Positions 11,701 to 24,922 of a stretch of 64,000 bases of DNA are shown in pieces. The notes beneath the pieces are model-generated. The model saw nothing but the letters and a program-made list of their open reading frames with translations, was not told the DNA's origin and searched no databases. This DNA is from Panorpa germanica (taxonomy: Eukaryota > Arthropoda > Insecta > Mecoptera > Panorpidae). How positions within the stretch are numbered: position 1 is the stretch's first letter; each line of letters starts with the position of its first letter. The position numbers and the translations under genes are program-made. The stretch is taken from the NCBI GenBank assembly GCA_963678705.1, contig CAVMBN010000233.1, forward strand, positions 248,001-312,000. Reading direction: 5' to 3'.

Positions 11701-12368
11701 AAAGTAACAGAAATGTATTAATATTTAAAAAAAATTATTTTTTTAGTTCCATCATTACTATTTTTGAGTAAAAAAGACACAGTTTGTACAACTGCAAGTT
11801 CAAAAAATATAAAAGTTATTATTAATTTTAATTTCATATTATATATAGCAGCACTTGTGTAAACAAATGTGCATGTTATAATAAAAAAAAACTATTTAAT
11901 AACTTTTAACCATATAATTGTATGTAAAAATGTATTTTTTTGTGTAGAATGTCACGTTATTACCCACTCTTAAGCTATTTTAAAAGAACAGAAATGTGTT
12001 ATTATTTTAAAAAATTTTTTTTTTTAGTTTTATCATTACTATTTTTGAGTAAAAAAGACACAGTTGGTACAACTGCAAGTACAAAAAATATAAAAGTTAA
12101 TAATAATTTTAATTTCATATTATATATAGCATCACTTGTGTATACAAATGTAAATGATAAAATAAATCAAAATTTTATAACTTTTTACCATATATTTGTA
12201 TGTAAAAATTTATTTTTTTGTATTGAATTTCACTTTACCACACAATCTAAATGTGTTTTAAAGTAACAGAAATGTATTAATATTTTAAAATTTTTATTTT
12301 TTTAGTTCCATCACTACAATTTTTGTGTAAAAGAGACACAGTTAGTACAACTGCAAGTTCAAAAAATA
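8715..12368 (+). repeat. Satellite array block 2
   Basis: About 13 monomers of mixed A and B type, the duplicate of 2926-6581. The same subfamily order and almost all private variants are shared with unit 1 (for example ATCTGATGTTCT-free monomers and the TTATTAACTTTT variant near 8810). Confidence 0.95.
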
Positions 12369-13037
12369 TATTCACAAAATAAGATCTTATAAAAGAATAT
12401 GTTCTCCTCTGTTTGATGAATTACAAGAAACTTGCACTTCATTACTGGAATTAAATATTGATAACGATTCTGAAATAAAAAGAATAAATGATATACGTGC
12501 TGATCTTTACAATAAATATGTAGATATAGAGTCCGTAGTAAATGAAATACTTCCTGATCCTGAACCGGAATCATCTCTAAATATAAGTAATTCATGCAAT
12601 CATACTAATAACAATATTGAAAAACCTCATACTTCTGTACCTACTTTCTACGGTGATATTGCAAGTTGGAATGCCTTTAAATCAAAAAATTAACTTGACT
12701 GTGAATCAAGCTTATATAATTTGATTTAAAGGCATTCCAACTTGCAATATCACCGTAGAAAGTAGGTACAGAAGTATGAGGTTTTTCAATATTGTTATTA
12801 GTATGATTGCATGAATTACTTATATTTAGAGATGATTCCGGTTCAGGATCAGGAAGTATTTCATTTACTACGGACTCTATATCTACATATTTATTGTAAA
12901 GATCAGCACGTATATCATTTATTCTTTTTATTTCAGAATCGTTATCAATATTTAATTCCAGTAATGAAGTGCAAGTTTCTTGTAATTCATCAAACAGAGG
13001 AGAACATATTCTTTTATAAGATCTTATTTTGTGAATA
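12369..13037. repeat. 318-bp inverted gag repeat, copy 2
   Basis: Arms 12369-12686 and 12720-13037 with a 33-bp spacer, duplicating the structure at 6582-7250. Confidence 0.93.
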
Positions 13038-13147
13038 TTATAAGTAGAAGGATCATCTACATTTATTTTATCAATTAATTTGATATGAATATCTAAAGTA
13101 GATTGAATGGAAAGCAATTTAGCATTTAGTTTTCTTAATACTGCCAT
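12677..13147 (-). pseudogene. BEL/Pao gag N-terminal fragment, copy 2
   Basis: 156 residues, the same protein as the copy at 6890-7360, with the same preferred ATG (MAVLRKLNAK) and the same DUF1759-like end. No new mutation is seen, which agrees with a recent duplication. Confidence 0.75.
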
Positions 13148-13216
13148 GATGATAATAAATATTATTGAATATTTAATCAAAACAGTAAATAAGTTATGTA
13201 TATACCTAACAACTTT

Positions 13217-13731
13217 GTGGTTGAGGTGTAGATGATTAAAAATATACGTATGAAATCAACTTTGTGGGTTGACGTATATTTAAATTTATGTATATACCTA
13301 TGAAATCAACTCTATGAGGTTGAGGTATAAATGATTAAACATATACGTATGAAATCAACTCTATGAGGTTGACGTATATTTAAATTTATGTACATACCTA
13401 TGAAATCAACTCTATGAGGTTGAGGTATACATAAATTATAGTATATACCTATAAAATCAACTCTATGAGGTTGAGGTATAAATGATTAAACATATACGTA
13501 TGAAATCAACTCTATGAGGTTGACGTATATTTAAATTTATGTATATACCTTTGAAATCAACTTTGTGGGGTTGAGGTATACATAAATTATAGTATATACC
13601 CATAAAATCAACTCTATGAGGTTGAGGTATAAATGATTAAACATATACGTATGAAATCAACTCTATGAGGTTGACGTATATTAAATTTTATGTATATACC
13701 TATGAAATCAACTCTATGAGGTTGAGGTATA
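13217..13731. repeat. Hairpin array, copy 2
   Basis: Same 11 palindromic units as at 7430-7945, with the same alternation of ATACC/GGTAT and ATACG/CGTAT stems. Confidence 0.85.
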
Positions 13732-13983
13732 AGTGACCATTTCTATGAGAACGAATGTAAAATATAATATTGAAAGCAATTATAAACAAGATGCAAATGG
13801 GGTTATTAATTATTTATCGGTAACATCAAAAACTAGATCATATATGCAGTATTTTTATGCTCCAGATAATCAATTCCCAGCTATGTTGTAGTGTAATATG
13901 CAGAATTTCAATATTTTACCTCATAATCAATTTTCGAAGATGGTGTGGATTCATTTTGTTCAATTCACAATAGCTGTTCAAAA

Positions 13984-14171
13984 ATGGTTGGTTGACAACA
14001 TCCGTTGCTCAATGGAACAATGGTTGGTTGACGACATCCTTTGCTATAAGCACCAATGGTTGTTTTATGACATCCGTTGTTATATGCAACAATAGTTGCT
14101 TGACGACATCCGTTGTTATAAGGACCAAATGGTTAATTTACGATATCCGGCTCGAAGGACCAATGTTTGGG
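13984..14171. repeat. 36-bp minisatellite with PBS, copy 2
   Basis: Duplicate of 8197-8385. The PBS complement lies at 14146-14162. Confidence 0.8.
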
Positions 14172-14501
14172 TTTGGGTGTCTTTTTCTATGCAATTAAGT
14201 AAACACCCAATTTTATAATATTGTATAATTTTGCTGATGTTTCGTAATTAAAATCATTGGTAATTAACTACAATTAATTGTATTAATTTAATATAATCAA
14301 TTAAACCTTTATTGAAATAATACTAATGCGACAAAAATGAACATGCTTTATTAAGCTAATAAAAATGAATGAATAGAAACAAATGAATTCTAGTTAATGA
14401 TTTTACAATTTTAAAAGGTTACTAAGATAATAAATAAATTTGACAATAAAGAAATTTATAAATATTTAATAGAAGGTAAATGTTTATTTGTTTCTTTAAC
14501 A
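14164..14501 (-). repeat. LTR of truncated BEL/Pao, copy 2
   Basis: 338-bp duplicate of the LTR at 8377-8714, with the same TG...CA ends. Satellite resumes at 14502 with AAATA. Confidence 0.8.
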
Positions 14502-16177
14502 AAATATAAAAGTTATTATTAATTTTAATTTCATATTATATATAGCAGCACTTGTGTGAACAAATGTGCATGTTATAATAAAAAAAAACTATTTAATAAC
14601 TTTTAACCATATAACTGTATGTAAAAATGTATTTTGTTGTATAGAATGTCACGTTATCACCCACTCTTAAGATATTTTAAAGTAACAGAAATGTGTTATT
14701 ATTTAAAAAAAAATATTTTTTTAGATCCATCATTACTATTTTTGAGTAAAAAAGACACAGTTGGTACAACTGCAAGTACAAAAAATATAAAAGTTAATAA
14801 TAATTTTAATTTCATATTATATATAGCAGCACTTGTGTATACAAATGTGCATGATAAAATAAAACAAAATTTCATAATTTTTAACCATATATTTGTATGT
14901 AAAAATTAATTTTTTTGTATTGAATTTCACTTTACACACAATCTAAATGTATTTTAAAGTAACAGAAATGTATTTATTTTAAAATTTTTATTTTTTTAGT
15001 TCCATCACTACAATTTATGTGTAAAAGAGACACAGTTAGTACAACTGCAAGTTCAAAAAATATAAAATTTATTATTAATTTTAATTTCATATTATATTTA
15101 GCAGCACTTGTGTAAAGAAATGTGCATGTTATAAGAAAAAAAACTATTTAATAACTTTTAACCATATAATTGTATGTATAAATGTATTTTTTTGTAAACA
15201 ATGTCACGTTAACACCCACTCTTAAGCTATTTTAAAGTAACAGAAATGAATAAATATTTTAAAATTTTTGTTTTTTTAGTTCCATCATTACTATTTTTGA
15301 GTAAAAAAGACACAGTTGGTACAACTGCAAGTATAAAAAATATAAAAGTTAATAATAATTTTAATTTCATATTATATATAGCAGCACTTGTGTAAACAAA
15401 TACGCATGTTATAATAAAAAAAAACTATTTAATAACTTTTAACCATATAATTGTATGTAAAAATGTATTTTTTTGTATAGAATGTCACGTTATCACCCAC
15501 TCTTAAGCTATTTTAAAATAACAGAAATGTGTTATTATTTTAAAAAATTTTTTTTTTTTAGTTCCATTACTATTTTTGAAAAAAAAAAGACACAGTTGGT
15601 ACAACTGCAAATACAAAAAATATAAAAGTTAAAAATAATTTTAATTTCATATTATATATTGCAGCACTTGTGTATACAAATGTGCATTATAAAATAAAAC
15701 AAAATTTTATAACTTTTAACCATATATTTGTATGTAAAAATTTATTTTTTTGTATTGAATGTCACGTTTTACCCACTCTTAAGCTATTTTAAAGTAACAG
15801 AAATGTGTTATTATTTTGAAAATTTTATTTTTTTAGTTCCATCATTACTATTTTTGAGTAAAGAAGACACAGTTGGTACAACTGCAAATACCAAAAATAT
15901 AAAAGTTAATAATAATTTTAATTTCGTATTATATATAGCAGCACTTGTGTATACAAATGTGCATGATAAAATAAAACAAAATTTTATAACTTTTAACCAT
16001 ATATTTGTAAGTAAAAATTTATTTTTTTGTATTGAATTTCACTTTACCACACAATCTAAATGTATTTTAAAGTAACAGAAATGTATTAATATTAAAAAAA
16101 ATTTTTTTTTTTAGTTCCATCACTACAATTTTTGTGTAAAAGAGACACAGTTAGTACAACTGCAAGTTTAAAAAATA

Positions 16178-19100
16178 TAAAAGTTATTATTAATTTTAAT
16201 TTCATATTATATATAGCACCACTTGTGTGAACAAATGTGCATGTTATAATAAAAAAAAAACTATTTAATAACTTTTAATCATATAATTGTATGTAAAAAT
16301 GTATTTTTTTGTAAAGAATGTCACGTTAGCACCCACTCTTAAGCTATTTTAAAGTAACAGAAATGTTTTAATATTTAAAATTTTTATTTTTTTAGTTCCA
16401 TAATTACTATTTTTGTGTAAGAAAGACACAGTTGGTACAACTGCAAGTACAAAAAATATAAAAGTTAATAATAATTTTAATTTTATATTATATATAGCAG
16501 CACTTGTGTATACAAATGTGCATGATAAAATAAAACAAAAGTTTATAACTTTTAACCATATATTTGTATGTAAAAATTTATTTTTTTGTATTGAATTTCA
16601 CTTTACCTCACAATCTAAATGTATTTTAAAGTAACAGAAATGTATTATTATTTTAAAATTTTTATTTTTTTAGTTCCATCACCTTAATTTTTGTGAAAAA
16701 GAGACACAGTTAGTACAACTGCAAGTTCAAAAAATATAAAAGTTATTATTAATTTTAATTTCATATTATATATAGTAGCACTTGTGTGAACAAATGTGCA
16801 TGTTATAATAAAAATAAACTATTTAATAACTTTTAACCATATAATTGTATGTAAAAATGTATTTTTTTGTATAGAATGTCACGTTGTCACCCACTCCTAA
16901 GCTATTTTAAAGTAACATAAATGTATTATTATTTTAAAAATTTTATTTTATTAGTTCCATCATTACTATTTTTGAGTAAAAGAGACACAGTTGGTACAAC
17001 TGCAAGTACAAAAAATATAAAAGTTTATAATAATTTTAATTTCATATTATATATAGCAGCACTTGTGTATACAAATGTGCATGATAAAATAAAACAAAAT
17101 TTTATAACTTTTAACCATATATTTGTATGTAAAAATTTATTTTTTTGTATTGAATTTCACTTTACCACACAATCTAAATGTATTTTAAAGTAACAGAAAT
17201 GTATTATTATTTTAAAATTTTTATTTTTTTGTTCCATCACTACAATTTTTGTGAGAAAGAGACACAGTTAGTACAACTGCAAGTTCAAAAAATATAAAAG
17301 TTATTATTAATTTTAATTTCATATTATATATAGCAGCACTTGTGTGAACAAATGTGCATGTTATAATAAAGAAAAAACTATTTAATAACCTTTAACCATA
17401 TAATAATTGTATGTAAAAATGTATTTTTTTGTAAAGAATGTCACGTTAAAACCCACTCCTAAGCTATTTTAAAGTAACAGAAATGTGTTATTATTTTAAA
17501 AATTTAATTTTTTCAGTTCCTTCATTACTATTTTTTGATATAGTAATGAAGGAACTGAAAAAATTAAATTTTTAAAATAATAACACATTTCTGTTACTTT
17601 AAAATAGCTTAGGAGTGGGTTTTAACGTGACATTCTTTACAAAAATATACATTTTTACATACAATTATATGGTTAAAAGTTATTAAATAGTTTTTTTTTT
17701 TATTATAACATGCACATTTGTTCACACAAGTGCTGCTATATATAATATGAAATTAAAATTAATAATAACTTTTATATTTTTTGAACTTGCAGTTGTACTA
17801 ACTGTGTCTCTTTTTCACAAAAATTGTAGTGATGGAACAAAAAAATAAAAATTTTAAAATAATAATACATTTCTGTTACTTTAAATTACATTTAGAATGT
17901 CACGTTATCACCCACTCTTAAGCTATTTTAAAGTAACAGAAATGTATTAATATTTTAAAATTTTAATTTTTTTAGTTCCATCATTACTATTTTTAAGAAA
18001 AAAAGACACAGTTGGTACAACTGCAAGTTTAAAAAATATAAAAGTTAATATTAGTTTTAATTTCATATTATATATAGCAGCACTTGTGTGAACAAATACG
18101 CATGTTATAATAAAAAAAACTATTTAATAACTTTTAACCATATAATTGTATGTAAAAATGTATTTTTTTGTATAGAATGTCACGTTATCACCGACTCTTA
18201 AGCTATTTTAAAATAACAGAAATGTGTTATTATTTTAAAAAATTAATTTTTTTAGTTCCATCATTACTATTTTTGAAAAAAAAAAGACACAGTTGGTACA
18301 ACTGCAAGTACAAAAAATATAAAAGTTAATAATAATTTTAATTTCATATTATATATTGCAGCACTTGTGTATACAAATGTGCAAGATAAAATAAAACAAA
18401 ATTTTATAACTTAACCATATATTTGTATGTAAAAATTTATTTTTTTGTATAGAATGTCACGTTTTACCCACTCTTAAGCTATTTTAAAGTAACAGAAATG
18501 TGTTATTATTTTAAAAATTTTATTTTTTTAGTTCCATCATTACTATTTTTGAGTAAAGAAGACACAGTTGGTACAACTGCAAGTACCAAAAATATAAAAG
18601 TTAATAATAATTTTAATTTCGTATTATATATAGCAGCACTTGTGTATACAAATGTGCATGATAAAATAAAACAAAATTTTATAACTTTTAACCTAATTTA
18701 TTTTTTTGTATTGAATTTCACGTTATCACCCACTCTTAAGCTATTTTAAAGTAACAGAAGTGTATTAATATTTTAAAATTTTAATTTATTTGGTTCCATC
18801 ATTACTATTTTTGAGAAAAAAAGACACAGTTGGTACAACTGCAAGTACAAAAAATATAAAAGTTAATAATAATTTTAATTTCATATTATATATAGCAGCG
18901 CTTGTGTATACAAATGTGCATGATAAAATAAAACAAAATTTTATAACATTTAACCATATAAATGTATGTAAAAATTTATTTTTTTGTATTGAATTTCACT
19001 TTACCTCACAATCTAAAGGTATTTTAAAGTAACAGAAATGTATTAATATTTTAAAATTTTAATTTTTTTAGTTCCATCACAACAATTTTTGTGTAAAAGA

Positions 19101-20254
19101 GACACAGTTAGTACAACTGCAAGTTCAAAAAATATAAAAGTTATTATTTATTTTAATTTCATATTATATATAGCAGCACTTGTGTGAACAAATGTGCATG
19201 TTATAATAAAAAAAAACTATTTAATAACTTTTAACCATATAATTGTATGTAAAAATGTATTTTTTTGTAAAGAATGTCACGTTAGCACCCACTCTTAAGC
19301 TATTTTAAAGTAACAGAAATGTTTTAATATTTAAAATTTTTTTTTTTTTAGTTCCATCATTTCTATTTTTGAGTAAAAAAGACACAGTTGATACAACTGC
19401 AAGTATAAAAAATATAATAGTTATTAATAATTTTAATTTCATATTATATATAGCAGCACTTGTGTGAACAAATGTGCATGTTATAATAAAAAAAAAACTA
19501 TTTAATAACTTTTAACCATATAATTGTATGTAAAAATGTATTTTTTTGTATTGAATGTCACGCTATCACCCACTCTTAAGCTATTTTAAAGTAACAGAAA
19601 TGGGTTATTATTTTAAAAATTTTATTTTTTTAGTTCCATCATTACTATTTTTAAGAAAAAAAGACACAGTTGGTACAACTGCAAGTACAAAAAATATAAT
19701 AGTTAATAATAATTTTAATTTCATATTATATATAGCAGCGTTGTGTATACAAATGTGCATGATAAAATAAAACAAAATTTTATAACTTTTACCCATATAA
19801 ATGTATGTAATAATTTATTTTTTTGTATTGAATTTCACTTTACCTTACAATCTAAATGTATTTTAAAGTAACAGAAATGTATTAATATTTTAAAATTTTA
19901 ATTTTTTTAGTTCCATCACGACAATTTTTGTGTAAAAGAGACAGTTAGTACAACTGCAAGTTCAAAAAATATAAAAGTTATTATTAATTTTAATTTCATA
20001 TTATATATAGCAGCACTTGTGTGAACAAATGTGCATGTTATAATAAAAAAAAAATAATTAATAACTTTTAACCATATAATTGTATGTAAAAATGTATTTT
20101 TTTGTAAAGAATGTCACGTTAGCACCCACACTTAAGCTATTTTAAAGTAACAGAAATGTTTTAATATTTAAAATTTTTATTTTTTTAGTTTCATCATTAC
20201 TATTTTTGAGTAAAAAAGACACAGTTGATACAACTGCAAGTATAAAAAATATAA
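16178..20254 (+). repeat. Higher-order unit A of block 3 (~4.08 kb, edges approximate)
   Basis: Monomers here recur 4076-4078 bp downstream with the same private variants: 16921/20997, 18498/22576, 18790/22868 and the palindrome at 17184/21260. The unit contains about 1.1 kb (19.14-20.25 kb) that is absent between units B and C. That 1.1 kb reappears after unit C, split by Copia copy 1. Edges are good to a few tens of bases at best. Confidence 0.7.
17184..17885. repeat. Palindromic satellite inversion, copy 1
   Basis: Left arm 17184-17530 and right arm 17541-17885 are near-perfect reverse complements with a 10-bp centre (TTTTTTGATA). The right arm is just over one monomer in reverse orientation. 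After it, near 17886, the array returns to plus orientation through TTACATTTAGAATGTCACG. The arms differ at a few places (GTGAGAAAG versus GTGAAAAAG; a missing TA near 17400). Confidence 0.9.
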
Positions 20255-21259
20255 AAGTTAATAATAATTTTAATTTCATATTATATATAGCAGCACTTGT
20301 GTGAACAAATGTGCATGTTATAATAAAAAAAAAACTATTTAATAACTTTTAACCATATAATTGTATGTAAAAATGTATTTTTTTGTATAGAATGTCACGC
20401 TATCACCCACTCTTAAGCTATTTTAAAGTAACAGAAATGGGTTATTATTTTAAAAAATTTATTTTTTTAAGTTCAATCATTACTATTTTTGAGTAAAAAA
20501 GACACAGTTGGTACAAATGCAAGTACAAAAAATATAAAAGTTAATAATAATTTTAATTTTATATTATATATAGCAGCACTTGTGTATACAAATGTGCATG
20601 ATAAAATAAAACAAAATTTTATAACTTTTAACCATATATTTGTATGTAAAAATTTATTTTCTTGTATTGAATTTCACTTTACCTTACAATCTAAATGTGT
20701 TTTAAAGTAACAGAAATGTATTAATATTTTAAAATTTTTATTTTTTTAGTTCCATCACTTTAATTTTTGTGAAAAAGAGACACAGTTAGTACAACTGCAA
20801 GTTCAAAAAATATAAAAGTTATTATTAATTTTAATTTCATATTATATATAGTAGCACTTGTGTGAACAAATGTGCATGTTATAATAAAAATAAACTATTT
20901 AATAACTTTTAACCATATAATTGTATGTAAAAATGTATTTTTTTGTATAGAATGTCACGTTATCACCCACTCCTAAGCTATTTTAAAGTAACATAAATGT
21001 ATTATTATTTTAAAAATTTTATTTTATTAGTTCCATCATTACTATTTTTGAGTAAAAGAGACACAGTTGGTACAACTGCAAGTACAAAAAATATAAAAGT
21101 TAATAATAATTTTAATTTCATATTATATATAGCAGCACTTGTGTATACAAATGTGCATGATAAAATAAATCAAAATTTTATAACTTTTAACCATATATTT
21201 GTATGTAAAAATTTATTTTTTTGTATTGAATTTCACTTTACCACACAATCTAAATGTAT

Positions 21260-21961
21260 TTTAAAGTAACAGAAATGTATTATTATTTTAAAATTTTTAT
21301 TTTTTTGTTCCATCACTACAATTTTTGTGAGAAAGAGACACAGTTAGTACAACTGCAAGTTTAAAAAATATAAAAGTTATTATTAATTTTAATTTCATAT
21401 TATATATAGCAGCACTTGTGTGAACAAATGTGCATGTTATAATAAAGAAAAAACTATTTAATAACCTTTAACCATATAATAATTGTATGTAAAAATGTAT
21501 TTTTTTGTAAAGAATGTCACGTTAAAACCCACTCCTAAGCTATTTTAAAGTAACAGAAATGTGTTATTATTTTAAAAATTTAATTTTTTCAGTTCCTTCA
21601 TTACTATTTTTTGATATAGTAATGAAGGAACTGAAAAAATTAAATTTTTAAAATAATAACACATTTCTGTTACTTTAAAATAGCTTAGGAGTGGGTTTTA
21701 ACGTGACATTCTTTACAAAAAAATACATTTTTACATACAATTATATGGTTAAAAGTTATTAAATAGTTTTTTTTTTTATTATAACATGCACATTTGTTCA
21801 CACAAGTGCTGCTATATATAATATGAAATTAAAATTAATAATAACTTTTATATTTTTTGAACTTGCAGTTGTACTAACTGTGTCTCTTTTTCACAAAAAT
21901 TGTAGTGATGGAACAAAAAAATAAAAATTTTAAAATAATAATACATTTCTGTTACTTTAAA
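21260..21961. repeat. Palindromic satellite inversion, copy 2
   Basis: Same structure as 17184-17885, shifted 4076 bp: left arm to 21606, right arm from 21617. It was copied by array amplification and not re-formed, since the centre and both edges are the same. Confidence 0.9.
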
Positions 21962-24220
21962 TTACATTTAGAATGTCACGTTATCACCCACTCTTAAGCT
22001 ATTTTAAAGTAACAGAAATGTATTAATATTTTAAAATTTTAATTTTTTTAGTTCCATCATTACTATTTTTAAGAAAAAAAGACACAGTTGGTACAACTGC
22101 AAGTTTAAAAAATATAAAAGTTAATATTAATTTTAATTTCATATTATATATAGCAGCACTTGTGTGAACAAATACGCATGTTATAATAAAAAAAACTATT
22201 TAATAACTTTTAACCATATAATTGTATGTAAAAATGTATTTTTTTGTATAGAATGTCACGTTATCACCCACTCTTAAGCTATTTTAAAATAACAGAAATG
22301 TGTTATTATTTTAAAAAATTAATTTTTTTAGTTCCATCATTACTATTTTTGAAAAAAAAAAGACACAGTTGGTACAACTGCAAGTACAAAAAATATAAAA
22401 GTTAATAATAATTTTAATTTCATATTATATATTGCAGCACTTGTGTATACAAATGTGCAAGATAAAATAAAACAAAATTTTATAACTTTTAACCATATAT
22501 TTGTATGTAAAAATTTATTTTTTTGTATAGAATGTCACGTTTTACCCACTCTTAAGCTATTTTAAAGTAACAGAAATGTGTTATTATTTTAAAAATTTTA
22601 TTTTTTTAGTTCCATCATTACTATTTTTGAGTAAAGAAGACACAGTTGGTACAACTGCAAGTACCAAAAATATAAAAGTTAATAATGATTTTAATTTCGT
22701 ATTATATATAGCAGCACTTGTGTATACAAATGTGCATGATAAAATAAAACAAAATTTTATAACTTTTAACCTAATTTATTTTTTTGTATTGAATTTCACG
22801 TTATCACCCACTCTTAAGCTATTTTAAAGTAACAGAAATGTATTAATATTTTAAAATTTTAATTTATTTGGTTCCATCATTACTATTTTTGAGAAAAAAA
22901 GACACAGTTGGTACAACTGCAAGTACAAAAAATATAAAAGTTAATAATAATTTTAATTTCATATTATATATAGCAGCGCTTGTGTATACAAATGTGCATG
23001 ATAAAATAAAACAAAATTTTATAACATTTAACCATATAAATGTATGTAAAAATTTATTTTTTTGTATTGAATTTCACTTTACCTCACAATCTAAAGGTAT
23101 TTTAAAGTAACAGAAATGTATTAATATTTTAAAATTTTAATTTTTTTAGTTCCATCACAACAATTTTTGTGTAAAAGAGACACAGTTAGTACAACTGCAA
23201 GTTCAAAAAATATAAAAGTTAATAATAATTTTAATTTCATATTATATATAGCAGCACTTGTGTGAACAAATGTGCATGTTATAATAAAAAAAAAACTATT
23301 TAATAACTTTTAACCATATAATTGTATGTAAAAATGTATTTTTTTGTATAGAATGTCACGCTATCACCCACTCTTAAGCTATTTTAAAGTAACAGAAATG
23401 GGTTATTATTTAAAAAAATTTATTTTTTTAAGTTCAATCATTACTATTTTTGAGTAAAAAAGACACAGTTGGTACAAATGCAAGTACAAAAAATATAAAA
23501 GTTAATAATAATTTTAATTTTATATTATATATAGCAGCACTTGTGTATACAAATGTGCATGATAAAATAAAACAAAATTTTATAACTTTTAACCATATAT
23601 TTGTATGTAAAAATTTATTTTCTTGTATTGAATTTCACTTTACCTTACAATCTAAATGTGTTTTAAAGTAACAGAAATGTATTAATATTTTAAAATTTTT
23701 ATTTTTTTAGTTCCATCACTTTAATTTTTGTGAAAAAGAGACACAGTTAGTACAACTGCAAGTTCAAAAAATATAAAAGTTATTATTAATTTTAATTTCA
23801 TATTATATATAGTAGCACTTGTGTGAACAAATGTGCATGTTATAATAAAAATAAACTATTTAATAACTTTTAACCATATAATTGTATGTAAAAATGTATT
23901 TTTTTGTATAGAATGTCACGTTATCACCCACTCCTAAGCTATTTTAAAGTAACATAAATGTATTATTATTTTAAAAATTTTATTTTATTAGTTCCATCAT
24001 TACTATTTTTGAGTAAAAGAGACACAGTTGGTACAACTGCAAGTACAAAAAATATAAAAGTTAATAATAATTTTAATTTCATATTATATATAGCAGCACT
24101 TGTGTATACAAATGTGCATGATAAAATAAATCAAAATTTTATAACTTTTAACCATATATTTGTATGTAAAAATTTATTTTTTTGTATTGAATTTCACTTT
24201 ACCACACAATCTAAATGTAT

Positions 24221-24922
24221 TTTAAAGTAACAGAAATGTATTATTATTTTAAAATTTTTATTTTTTTGTTCCATCACTACAATTTTTGTGAGAAAGAGAC
24301 ACAGTTAGTACAACTGCAAGTTTAAAAAATATAAAAGTTATTATTAATTTTAATTTCATATTATATATAGCAGCACTTGTGTGAACAAATGTGCATGTTA
24401 TAATAAAGAAAAAACTATTTAATAACCTTTAACCATATAATAATTGTATGTAAAAAAGTATTTTTTTGTAAAGAATGTCACGTTAAAACCCACTCCTAAG
24501 CTATTTTAAAGTAACAGAAATGTGTTATTATTTTAAAAATTTAATTTTTTCAGTTCCTTCATTACTATTTTTTGATATAGTAATGAAGGAACTGAAAAAA
24601 TTAAATTTTTAAAATAATAACACATTTCTGTTACTTTAAAATAGCTTAGGAGTGGGTTTTAACGTGACATTCTTTACAAAAAAATACATTTTTACATACA
24701 ATTATATGGTTAAAAGTTATTAAATAGTTTTTTTTTTTATTATAACATGCACATTTGTTCACACAAGTGCTGCTATATATAATATGAAATTAAAATTAAT
24801 AATAACTTTTATATTTTTTGAACTTGCAGTTGTACTAACTGTGTCTCTTTTTCACAAAAATTGTAGTGATGGAACAAAAAAATAAAAATTTTAAAATAAT
24901 AATACATTTCTGTTACTTTAAA
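24221..24922. repeat. Palindromic satellite inversion, copy 3
   Basis: Same structure again, 2961 bp after copy 2: left arm to 24567, right arm from 24578. The centre is unchanged; a single difference AAAAAAGTATTTT is seen near 24455. Confidence 0.9.

Larger units (their letters stand above)
8715..14501 (+). repeat. Higher-order tandem duplication, unit 2 (5787 bp)
   Basis: Second unit of the 5.79-kb duplication: satellite monomers at 8715-12368 followed by a second copy of the folded-back BEL/Pao fragment. The sequence after this unit (14502 onward) is related to the unit start but visibly more diverged (for example ACTATTTAATAAC instead of ACTATTTATTAAC). Only two close copies therefore exist, and the original insertion probably lay before the 14502 flank. 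Confidence 0.9.
12369..14501 (-). mobile_element. Truncated, folded-back BEL/Pao fragment (copy 2)
   Basis: Duplicate of 6582-8714 at an offset of about 5787, with the same LTR, PBS, minisatellite, hairpin array, gag start and inverted gag arm. It was not an independent insertion: the breakpoint, fold-back and flanking monomer variants are identical. A small difference is ATTAAATTTTATG near 13682 where copy 1 has ATTATATTTTATG. Confidence 0.85.
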
